Positions 1 to 12,000 of a DNA stretch of 64,000 nucleotides are shown here, piece after piece (the first letter of the stretch is position 1; each line of letters starts with the position of its first letter). The stretch is taken from positions 324,501 through 388,500 of the forward strand of contig JAJNNQ010000097.1 in NCBI GenBank assembly GCA_027886175.1, in the 5' to 3' direction. The DNA comes from Phylloscopus collybita (lineage: Eukaryota; Chordata; Aves; Passeriformes; Phylloscopidae). Below the pieces are notes generated by a model. The model ran no database searches. It was not told where the DNA came from and saw only the letters and a list, made by a program, of their open reading frames with translations. A program made the translations under genes and the position numbers.

Positions 1-58
1 TCCTTGCCCTTGCTCCTCACTCGGCCGCTCCGGCTCCAGTCCACGTCCAGCGACACCT
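1..58 (-). CDS. PADI1: PADI1 coding exon 4 (partial, runs off left edge)
   Basis: Acceptor tctctccag|AGGTG; the split codon from exon 3 (G+AG) gives Glu. It encodes EVSLDVDWSRSGRVRSKGK, matching the acidic calcium-binding loop of PADs (human PADI1 DISLEVDTGRTGKV). The exon is cut by the window boundary. Confidence 0.78.
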
Positions 59-3000
59 CTGGAGAGAGAGGAGAGGGAGACCGGGGTGGGGGACGAGCTC
101 CTGGTGCCCTTTTGGGCTCCTCCTCACCACCCTGACCCCACACCAGCCCCCCTGAGCTGCTCCAGACCCAACGAGTCCCACCAAGCCAAACCCAACCCAA
201 CCCAACAGCTTTGCTGTGGCTTTCTTTCTTTGATCTCCAGCTGTCCCCTCTGGTTTTGGTTCCCTCCAGGGGCAGGGGACAAGCTCTTGGTGCCCTTTTG
301 GGCTCCTCCTGGGCACCCTGACCCCACACCAGCCCCCAGAGCTGCTCCAGATCCAGCGAGTCCCACCAAGCCAAACCCAAACCCAACCCAACCACTTTGC
401 CGCGGCTTTTCCTCTTCGCTCTCCAGCTGTCCCCTCTGGTTTTGGTTCCCACCAGTGGTGAGGGATGAGCCCTCAGTGCCCTTTTGGGCTCCTCCTCACC
501 ACTCTGACCCCACCTCATCCCCCTGAGCTGCTCCAGACCCAACGAGTCCCACAAAGCCGGGGAGGAGAATCCAACCCAACGGCTTTGCCGTGGCTTTTCC
601 TCTTCGCTCTCCAGCTGTCCCCTCTGGTTTTGGTTCCCACCAGGGGTGAGGGCTGAACTCTTGGTGCCCTTTTGGGCTCCTCCTGGGCACCCTGACCCCA
701 CACCAGCCCCCCTGAGCTGCTCCAGACCCAACGAGTCCCACCAAGCCAAACCCAACCCAACCCAACAGCTTTGCCGCGGCTTTTCCTCTTCGATCTCCAG
801 CTGTTTCCTCTGGTTTTGGTTCCCACCAGTGGTGAGGGATGAGCCCTCAGTGCCCTTTTGGGCTCCTTCTCACCACTCTGACCCCACCTCATCCCCCTGA
901 GCTGCTCCAGACCCAACGAGTCCCACAAAGCCGGGGAGGAGAATCCAACCCAACGGCTTTGCCGTGGCTTTTCCTCTTCGCTCTCCAGCTGTCCCCTCTG
1001 GTTTTGGTTCCCCCAGCAGGGGTGGGGGACGAGCTCTTGGTGCCTTTTTGGGGTCCTCCTGGGCACTCTGACCCCACACCAGCCCCCAGAGCTGCTCCAG
1101 ACCAAACGAGTCCCACCAAGCTGGAGAAGAAACTCCAACCCAACGGCTTTGCCGTGGCTTTTCCTCTTTGATCTCCAGCTGTCCCCTCCTGTTTTGGTCC
1201 CCACCAGGGGTGGGGGATGAACCCTCAGTGCCCTTTTGGGGTCCTCCTCACCACCCTGACCCCACACCAGCTCCCCTGAGCTGCTCCAGACCCAACGAGT
1301 CCCACAAAGCCGGGGAGGAGAATCCAACCCAACGGCTTTGCCGTGGCTTTTCCTCTTCGCTCTCCAGCTGCCCCCTCTGGTTTTGGTTCCCCCAGCAGGG
1401 ACATCCCCACCTCACGGCAGGTTTTACGTGTTCATTGCGTTTTTTACGTTTTCGTGCCAGATTTTGTGTTTCCATGCCAGTTTTTTTTATATTTTCATGG
1501 CAGATTTTGTGTTTCCATGCCGTTTTTTATATTTTCATAGCAAATTTTGTGTTTCCATGCCAGTTTTTTTATATTTTCATGACAGATTTTGTGTTTCCAT
1601 GCCAGTTTTTTTATATTTTCATAGCAAATTTTGTGTTTTCATGCATTTTTTTATGTTTTCATGGCAGATTTTGTGTTTCCATGCCGGTTTTTTATGTTTT
1701 CGTGGCAGATTTTGTGCTTCCATGCTGTTTTTCACATTTTCACCCATTTCCCATTGCTCTCCACGAAGCCAAAACACGGAAGGGCAAAAACTCATTTTCC
1801 CTGTGGCCAAGCAGACCCAACATACAACTCCTAGGAAACCTGAGGAGGGCTTTCCCTCCCAAGGCTCTTCCTGCCCCCAATTCCTGCCTCTGCTGCAGAG
1901 CTTTGGGGTGGTGACCCCATCCCAACCCCACCTCAATCCCAACCCCAGAGCTGCTCTGGGACAACGCAGGGATTGTTCTCCTTGGGGCCGAGAGGATGAT
2001 GTGGAAAACTCTGGATCGAGAGGGAAAATGTAAATTTGGAGGGAAGCTCCAAACCCGACCAGGAGAGGAACATCTGGGAGGCAAAACCCCTGTGGGCAGT
2101 GGTGGCCCCACAGCTGGGACCCATCAGCCACGGGAGGTGGGAAACCTTCAGCCTCTCCAGGGGCAATTTTGGGAGGAGGAGGCAGGGCTGGAGGACAGCG
2201 GGCTGGCTGTGGTGTGAGCACTTCGGAAAATCCCAAATTTGGGGTAATTAGTCCATCCCAGCAGAGGCTGGAGGACTCATGTGAGCGTCTCGGAAAATCA
2301 CAAATTTAGGGGAATTAATGCATCCCGGGGGAGGCTGGAGGACTCATATGAGCACCCCAGAAAATCCCAAATTTGGGGTAATGAATGCATCCCAGGGGAG
2401 GCTGGAGGACTCACATGAACGCCTCAGAAAATTCCAAATTTGGGGTAATTAGTGCATCCCAGGGGAGGCTGGAGGACTCACGTGAGCACCTCAGAAAATC
2501 CAAAATTTAGGGTCATTAATGCATCCCAGTGGAGGCTGGAGGACTCACATGAGCACTTCAGAAAATCCCAAATTTAGGGGAGTTAATCCATCCTGGGGGA
2601 GGCTGGAGGACACAGGGCTGTCATGTGAGTGCCTCAGAAAATCCCAAATTTAGGGTAATTAATCCATCCCAGTGGAGGCTGGAGGAGTCACGTGAGCACC
2701 CCAGAAAATCCCAAATTTAGAGAATTTATCCATCCCAGGGGAGGCTGGAGAACACAGGGCTGTCATGTGAGCACCCCAGAAAATCCCAAATTTGGGGTAA
2801 TTAATCCATCCTAGGGGAGGCTGGAGGACACAGGACCAAGTGTCATGTGAGCGCCTCAGAAAACCCAAATTTAGGGTAATTAATCCATCTCAGCAGAGGC
2901 TGGAGGACACATGTGAGCACCTCGGAAAATCCCAAATTTGGTGTAATTAATCTATCCCAGGGGAGGCTGGAGGACACATGTGAGCACTTCGGAAAATCCC

Positions 3001-6000
3001 AAATTTGGGGTAATTAATCCATCCCAGTGGAGCCTGGAGGACACAGGGATGTCATGTGAGCACCCCAGAAAATCCCAAATTTGGGGTAATGAATGCATCC
3101 CAGGGGAGGCTGGAGGACACAGGGATGTCATATGATCACCCCGGAAAATCCCAAATTTGGGGTAATTAATGCATCCCAGGGGGGGCTGGAGGACTCCCGT
3201 GAGCACCCCAGAAAATCCCAAATTTGGGGTAATTAATGCATCCCAGGGGAGGGTGGAGGACTCATGTGAGCACCCCAGAAAATCCCAAATTTGGGGTAAT
3301 TAATGCATCCCAGGGGAGGCTGGAGGACTCACGTGAGCACCTCAGAAAATCCAAAATTTAGGGTCATTAATGCATCCCAGTGGAGGCTGGAGGACTCACA
3401 TGAGCACTTCAGAAAATCCCAAATTTAGGGGAGTTAATCCATCCTGGGGGAGGCTGGAGGACACAGGGCTGTCATGTGAGTGCCTCAGAAAATCCCAAAT
3501 TTAGGGTAATTAATCCATCCCAGTGGAGGCTGGAGGAGTCACGTGAGCACCCCAGAAAATCCCAAATTTAGAGAATTTATCCATCCCAGGGGAGGCTGGA
3601 GAACACAGGGCTGTCATGTGAGCACCCCAGAAAATCCCAAATTTGGGGTAATTAATCCATCCTAGGGGAGGCTGGAGGACACAGGACCAAGTGTCATGTG
3701 AGCGCCTCAGAAAACCCAAATTTAGGGTAATTAATCCATCTCAGCAGAGGCTGGAGGACACATGTGAGCACCTCGGAAAATCCCAAATTTGGGGTAATTA
3801 ATCTATCCCAGGGGAGGCTGGAGGACACATGTGAGCACTTCGGAAAATCCCAAATTTGGGGTAATTAATGCATCCCAGCAGAGGCTGGAGGACACAGGGC
3901 TGTCATGTGAGCACCCCAGAAAATCCCAAATTTGGGGTAATGAATGCATCCCAGGGGAGGCTGGAGGACTCACGTGAGCACCCCAGAAAATCCCAAATTT
4001 GGGGTAATTAATGCATCCCAGGGGAGGCTGGAGGACTCACGTGAACACTTCAGAAAATCCCAAATTTGGGGCAATTAACCCATCCCAGGGGAGGCTGGAG
4101 GAGCACCCCAGAAAATCCCAAATTTGGGGTAATTAATCCATCCCAGGGGAAGCTGGAGGACTCCCGTGGGCACCCCAGAAAATCCCAAATTTGGGGTAAT
4201 GAATGCAGCCCGGCTCCGCAGCCAGACGAGCTGTCTAGACTCCCTTTGTAGTCAGCAGGGAGAGCGGGCGTTCGGAGGGGATGATTCACCTCAGCCCCGA
4301 GCTCCCGAAATAGGTCAGGGAAGGGAAAAAGGGAAAAAGGGAAAAGGAAGGGAAGAGAAAGGGAAGAAAAACAAGGAAAAAAGGGAGGAAAAATGGAAGA
4401 AAAAAGGAAGAAAAAGGAAGAGAAAAGGAAGAAGAAAGGGAAGAAAAAAGGAAGAAGAAAGGGAAGGAAAAAGGGAAGAAAAAAGGGAAGAAAAAGGGAA
4501 GAGAAAAGGAAGAAAAACAAGGAAAAAAGGGAGGAAAATGGAAGAAAAAAGGGAGAAAAAAATGAAGAAAATAAGAGAAAGGGAAGAAAAAGTGAAGAAG
4601 AAAGGAAAAAAGAAAGGAAGAAAAAAGGAAGAGAAAGGGAAGAAAAAAAGAAGAAAAGGGGAAGAGAAAAGGAAGAGAAAGGGAAGAAAAAAGGAGGAAA
4701 AAAGAAAGGAAGAAAAAAGAAGAAAAGGGGAAGAAAAAAGAAAGAAAAGAGAAGAAAAAAGTAAGAGAAAGGGGAGAAAAAAGGAAGAAAAAAGGAAGAA
4801 AAAAGAAGAAAAAGGGAAGAAAAAGGGAAGAAAAAAGGAAATAAATGAAAGAAAAAGGGAAGAAAAAGGGAAGAAAAAGGGAAGAAAAAAGGAAATAAAT
4901 GAAAGAAAAAAGGAAGAAAAAAAGGAAGAAAAAGGGAAGAAAAAAGGAAAAAAATGAAAGAAAAAGGGAAGAAAAAAGGAAGAAAAACAAGGAAAAGGGA
5001 AGAGAAAATGAAGGAAAAGAGAAGAAAAAAGGGAAGAGAAAGGGAAGGAAAGGGGAAGAGAATTCCTCTCCCCGGCTGCCGCGGAGGAGGCGCTGCCCTG
5101 CGGGGTCAGGAGATCTCTGCCCCGGGTTCTCCTCTCCCGGAGGAGCCGCCCGGGCCGGGCCGTGCCGTGCCGTGCCGGGCCGGGCCGTGCCGTGCCGTGC
5201 CGGGCCGTGCCGGGCTGGGCCGGGCCATGCCGTGCCGGGCCGTGCCATGCCGTGCCGTGCCGGGCCGTGCCGTGCTGGGCCGGGCCGTGCCGGGCTGGGC
5301 CGGGCCATGCCGTGCCGGGCCGTGCCATGCTGTGCCGGGCCGGGCCGTGCCGGGCCGGGCCGGGCCGTGCCGGGCCGTGCCGGGAGAGGCTCCGTGCACG
5401 CCCGGGCGGGGACACGGCCCGGCCCCGCTCTGTCCCGTGTCAGGCAGCGTTTAATTAATGGCGTGTTAATGATTTTAATGATTTCCCTCTGGTTTGGCAG
5501 CGCGGGGGAACACCCAGAGCTCCCCTGACCCCCGAGAGAGCCGGGGTGGGCACCTGTGGACACAGGTGTGAGCACCTACATAGGTGTGAGCACCTACACA
5601 GGTGTGTGCACCTATGGACACAGGTGTGAGCACCTACATAGGTGTGAGCACCTACACAGGTGTGTGCACCTATGGACACAGGTGTGGGCACATACACAGG
5701 TGTGGGCACCTATGGACACAGGTGTGGGCACCTACACAGGTGTGGGCACACCATCTATGGACACAGGTGTGAGCACAGCACCTACGGACACAGGTGTGAG
5801 CACAGCACCTATGGACACAGGTGTGAGCACAGCACCTACCGACACAGGTGAGGTACAGCCAGGCCACCGCCAGCTCCCGGCCCTCGTTGTCGTAGTAGGA
5901 GATCTTCACCTGCAGAGACAGCCCCACCGAGTGACCCACGGCGTGACCCACAGAGTGACCCACGGCGTGACCCACGGCGTGACCCACAGCGTGACCCACA

Positions 6001-9000
6001 GTGTGACATGCCTACAGCATGACCCACAGAGTGACCCATGGCGTGACTCACAGTGTGACCCACGGTGTGACCCATGGTGTGACCCACAGAGTGACCCACG
6101 GAGTGACCCACAGTGTGACCCACAGCGTGTCCCGCGGCGTGACCCATGGCATGACTCACAGTGTGACCCATGGTGTGACCCACACCCCACACTGTGACCC
6201 ACATCCCCCTGGGCTGGTGGGATCCCCGCCCTGCTGGGGTCACAGAGCCAAGAAGGGCCCCACCGTGGTCAGGACTCCGGCCCCACCGGGGTCAGGGCTC
6301 TGGCCCCACAGGGATCAGGGCTCCGGCCCCACCGGGGTCAGGGCTCTGGCCCCACAGGGGTCAGGGCTCCGGCCCCACAGTGGTCAGGGCTCCGGTCCCA
6401 CAGGGATCAGGGCTCCGGCCCCACCGGGGTCAGGGCTCCAGCCCCACAGTGGTCAGGGCTCCAGCCCCACAGGGATCAGGGCACCGGCCCCACAGGGGTC
6501 AGGGCTCTGGCCCCACAAACAGGGGTCAGGGCTCCAGCCCCACAAACAGGGGTCAGGGCTCCGGCCCCACCGGGGTCAGGGCTCCGGCCCCATAGGGGTC
6601 AGGGCTCCGGCCCCACAAACAGGGGTCAGGGCTCTGGCCCCACAAACAGGGGTCAGGGCTCTGGCCCCACAAACAGGGGTCAGGGCTCCAGCCCCACAAA
6701 CAGGGGTCAGGGCTCCGGCCCCACCGGGGTCAGGGCTCCGGCCCCATAGGGGTCAGGGCTCCGGCCCCACAAACAGGAGTCAGGGCTCCAGCCCCACAGG
6801 GGTCAGGGCTCCGGCCCCACAGGGGTCAGGGCTCCAGTCCCTGCCCACACCACCGGGAGCTCCATCCCATCCCCACTGAGCACAGAGGCTGATCAGAACC
6901 CCCTGTGCCAGCCTCAGCACAAAATCCATTTCTGCCCACGGGAAAAGCCAGACTTGGGGGGGAGTTTTTTGCTGCCTGGCACCGACTTCTGCAACCGCCG
7001 CAGTGTCACCGTCAGGGCACCGAGCGGGACCTTCTCCTTCTGGGTTTCAATTCTCGTCAGGGCCAGTTACACAACTCCGCTCGAGCTCTCCGCGTGGAAA
7101 GCCACCCCGCCGCCGGCGTTCCTCAGAACCCCTCCAGCTCTCCCGGGGAGATTTCACCGACTTTCCCCGCTCCCAGCACAAGAAGCAAGCGGGCTGACCT
7201 GGTTGTCATCGACGGCGCGGCTGGTGACATCGATGGTCACCACCACCTCGATCTCGGGCTCCAGGGGCCAGCGGGAGTCGGCGGTGGGCTTGGTGGCCGG
7301 GCTGTGGATGATGTGCACCGTCACCGCCGGCGTGGCGTGCACCTCGAAGGAGGCGGCGCCCTTGGGGACGGACCTGCAAAGGGAGCAGCCTCGGGTCAGA
7401 GACCGAACCCTCCCTCCTGTTGCCATTTGATTCAATAAACTAAGGTTACTAATCAAATGGCTAATACTAATTAAGTATTAATGGCTTATACTAATAAATT
7501 GAGGTAGTAGCAAACATTAATAGTTGACATTAGTAGTAGTCATGCTAAGGCTTGGTAGGCCGCATGTAACCTGCAGATGAGCTGTTATAGCAGATTTTGT
7601 GATGTAAGCAGTGTAGCTAAGAGATAATCGCTTATCTTTAGGAATGTACACTTATCTTAAGGAGGGTACCTTTTGGCAGAAACTTAAATGTCAGAGAGAT
7701 TATTGTACCAGGTGGTAGAAATGAAGTAAGAATTTGTTGTGATGAAGAAATCATGTAGAGAAACATATAAAAACCCTGTGATTTTTCCTGTGGAACTGGG
7801 CTCTGTCTTTGGACGCGAGTCCACAGGCTCCCGGGCCCTCAATAAAGCACCGCAGAAACCACTTCGGTTGTTTGTGTTTTCTTCGGATCGGGCAACACCC
7901 CCAGTTAAACCCGGGATTAACCCCCGGCCGCAGCCGGGTGGGAAGGGAGGGGTGGTGATTCATTTTTTCCTAAATGGTTCCGTTCTTCCCCCAAAATGTT
8001 CGTTACCAAGTTGTTGTAAACCACCCCCTAGGTAACCCAATTGTCAGCCAAGCCCTCCTACCCTCCGCATCCCACTGGTCCGAGCCTTGGGTCTGCCCCT
8101 GTCGCTGTGGGGACACAACGAAAGGAGACGTGGACTCATCAGAAGGCTCTGTGGACTCCTGAGGAGGAGCCGCCAGGTTTATGGTCCAAACCTATTTTAT
8201 ACCTTTTTCCAAAACACCCACCTTAGAGGTGGGACCCCTGGAACCATTGGTCGCCTGCAGAGAACCTCACGGCAAGTCCCTCCCGTGGGAAAAGCGTGTG
8301 GAAAAACATCTCCAGTTTACAAACAGCCTGACCTTGCTTGGAATTCTGTCTTAGGAGCAGAACTCCCAAAAACCCAAACATGACGGGCACAAACCGTGGC
8401 AACATGCCCCCCGAGCTGGAAAAGCCTTTTAAGCTGAGATACACGAGGGGAAACTCTCTTACTTGCTTGCTCTTGCTTGCTCTCTCGCTCTTGGACCTCC
8501 TTCCTTCCCCCTCTCTCCCTTTTCCCCCCTTCTCTCCCTCCCCCTCTCTCCTGTGGGAGCCATGCTGTCCCCCCCAGTCTGGGACCCCCCAAAATAAACC
8601 CCCAAAAGTCTGATCAACACCCTGGAAAAGCCCTGTCGTGCCTTGCCTGCCCGTCTGCTGCCATCAGCTGCCGCGTGCTGCCAAGGGAATCCTCCCTGGA
8701 AGCTCTGGTGAGGCTCCTGCACCTCACCTCCCTTCCAGGACCCAGAGAGGCCCTGCAGGTACCAGCCGGGAAAGCAGAAGGAATCAACAGGAGGGGCCCC
8801 GAGAGCCACCCCCGGGTGGTGACACGGTCCCCGCGGTGCCGCAGGTGGCACCTCCGCGGCGGCGTTGAGCAAGCGCCGCTCCCGCTGCAGCTCCGGCACG
8901 TCCGGCCGTGGTTTTATCCCACATCCAACCTCCCGGAGAGAAACTCCCGGGATTTCAGCAGAGTCCCGCGACATAAACCCCAGCCGCGGGAGAGCCGGGA

Positions 9001-12000
9001 TGGTTTTCATGCCAACCACGCGTGACCCGAGGGGTGGCGGGGCTGGAGCGGAGCCGGGATCCGGGCGCGCAGCAGCTCCCCGACATCCTCGGGAGCCTTT
9101 GAAGTGCTGCTCCCTGCTCGTCACAGCCCCGGCCGCTCCGAGCCGCTCCCGGCCCCGCCAGGGGAACCGGGGCTGGGGGGATTGGGCAGCGAGGAGATGA
9201 AAAGTGCAGCCCCGACACCCCGCGGGGGCAGGGGGGGACCCCCGGTGCTGCTCTCGGGGCAGCGTCCCCGGGGCTGCAGCAGCTGGAGAGGAGATGGAGG
9301 CGTTCCCTGGAGGTTCCCTGGGCCTGGCAGCCCCATCCAGAACACCCCACAAAGCTGTGGATTGGGGGATCCCATCCAGGACACCCCACAAAGCTGTGGA
9401 TTGGGGGATCCCATCCAGGACACCCCACAAAGCTGTGGATTGGGGGATCCCATCCAGGACACCCCACAAAGCCATGGATCTGGAAGATGCTGAATCCCAT
9501 CCCAAACACCCCACAAAGCCGTGGATCTGGGAATGCTGGATCTCATCCCAAACACTCCACAGAGCCATGGATCCAGGGGATGGGGGATCCCACCCCAAAC
9601 ACCCCACAAAGCTGTGGATTGGGGAATGGGGGATCCCATCCCAAACACCCCCCAAAGCCGTGGATCCAGGGATGCTGGATCTCATCCCAAACACCCCCCA
9701 AAGCCATGGATCCAGGGATGGGGGATCCCATCCCAAACACCCCCCAAAGCCGTGGATCAGGGCACACCGGGATCCCCCAGATTTGGGGCCGTTTGCCGTG
9801 GCTTTGTGCCCCCCTCCCACCTCAGCAGCACCTCCCGACTCCCAGCCAGTTCCACCTCCTGCCGCCAACAGCCCCAAACCGATGCATCCACCACGGAATT
9901 CCCGGTGCTCCCCGGGAACAAAACGATCTCTTCCTTCAGCTGGAAGAGCCCCCACCCTCTGCCCTTTGGGCCCGCGCCTCAAATCACCAGGGAGCCAAAT
10001 CACCCAAATCTGGGGGCTCTGCCTGCCTGCCCAACAGGACCGGGAGGGCCCTGAGTCCCCAAGCAGGACAAAAACCCGCAGGTGATGGGATTTCTGTGAA
10101 GGGGGGAGGAGAGGAGGCGCTTTGGGGCCAGCCAGAGCCGGGCCAGGGGCCGGCGGCACGCCCTGGCCCGGCCCCGGCAGCCCCATCCCAATAATTGCCC
10201 GGATGCGCTGCCGACCGGCCGGGCCCGCTGTTCTCTGTCATTAGGAAGGTGATTTATTAAATAATGACACCGCCACGGCGGGGCCGGGGCCGCCGCCTAT
10301 CTGCCCCATAAAAGCCACCCCGTGTTTAATTCTGGGAGGAAAAAAAAAAATAAAAAAAAAATAAAAAAATTCCTCCCCGTTCCCGGCGCTGCCCGCCCGC
10401 CGCCGGATTCCTTCTGCCTGAGCCAGGCGTTCCGTCCATCCCTCCTCCCGTTTTTAGCTCCGGGTCGCTCTCGTCCTCAGCGGCTCTTGCCCAATGTTTT
10501 TAGAGCCAGAAATAAACCCGGGCTTAGCCGGGGTGTGCTCGGGCTTTGCCTCGGAACCGGCCCGGCCCAGCTCTGCCGTGACACCTCGAGCCGGCGTCCC
10601 GCCTTGGGAGGAGCTCCCGGTGGGATTTTGTCCCAAAAACAGGGTTTGGGGTGAGCTCCTGGTGGGATATTGTCCCCAAAAACAGAGTTTGGGGTGAGTT
10701 TCCTGTGGGATATCATTCCCAAAAAGAGAGTTTGGGGTGAGGTCCCTGTGGGATATCATCCCCTAAAACAGAGTTTGGGGGTGAGCTCCCTGTGAGATGT
10801 TGTCCCCAAAAACTGAGTTTGGGGGTGAGTTCCCTGTGGGATTTTGTCCCCTAAAACAGAATTTGGGGTGAGCTCCCTGTGGGATATTGTTCCCAAAACC
10901 AGAGTTTGGGGTAAGCTCCTGTGGGATTTTGTCCCCTAAAACAGAGTTCGGGGTGAGTTCCCTGTGGGATTTTGTCCCCTAAAACAGAATTTGGGGTGAG
11001 TTCCCTGTGGGACATCATCCCCTAAAACAGAATTTGGGGTGAGCTCCCTGTGGGATATTGTCCCCAAAAACAGACTTTGGGGTGAGCTCCCGGTGCAATG
11101 TTGTCCCCAAAATCAAAGTTTGGGGTGAGTTCCCTGTGGGACATCATCCCCTAAAAGACTTTGGGGTGAGCTCCCAGTGGGACATCATCCCCTAAAACAG
11201 AATTTGGGGTGAGCTCCCAGTGGGATATTGTCCCCAAAAACAGAGTTTGGGTGAGCTCCTGGTGGGATATCAGCCCCTAAAACAGAGTGGGGTGAGTTCC
11301 CTGTGGGATATCATCCCCTAAAGCAGACTTTGGGATGAGTTCCCTGTGGGCACCATCCCCCAAAGCAGACCCAGCAGGACCTGTCCCTCCAAACCCTCAG
11401 CTGAGCTCCTGATGAGCTCCCAGTCCCTCACCACCTGTACCTCCTCCAGACCCAGATCCTGGCAGCTCCATGGCACACTCTGGGATTCCTCAATTCCAGG
11501 CAAACCCATCCCAAATCCCGGCACACTCTGGGATTCCTCAGTCCCAATCCCAGGCAAACCCATCCCAAATCCCGGCACACTCTGGGATTCCTCGATCCTG
11601 GGCAAACCCATCCCAAACCCCGGCACACTCTGGGATTCCTCAATCCCAGGCAAACCCATCCCAAATCCTGGCACACTCTGGGATTCCTCAATCCCAGGCA
11701 AACCCATCCCAAATCCCGGCACACTCTGGGATTCCTCGATCCTGGGCAAACCCATCCCAAACCCTGGCACACTCTGGGATTCCTCAATCCCAGGCAAACC
11801 CATCCCAAATCCCGGCACACTCTGGGATTCCTCAATCCCGGGCAAACCCATCCCAAATCCTGGCAGCTCCATGGACCACACCCGGATGTCCCAATGCCAG
11901 ACAAATCCATCACAGATTCTGACAGCTCCCTGAACACACCGGGATGTCCTGATGCCAGGCAAACCCATCCCAAATCCTGGCAGCTCCATGGACCACACTG

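Noticed and set aside
7739..8035. 98-codon frame over an LTR end
   Set aside because: Lies across the LTR R/U5 region and flank; no homology.
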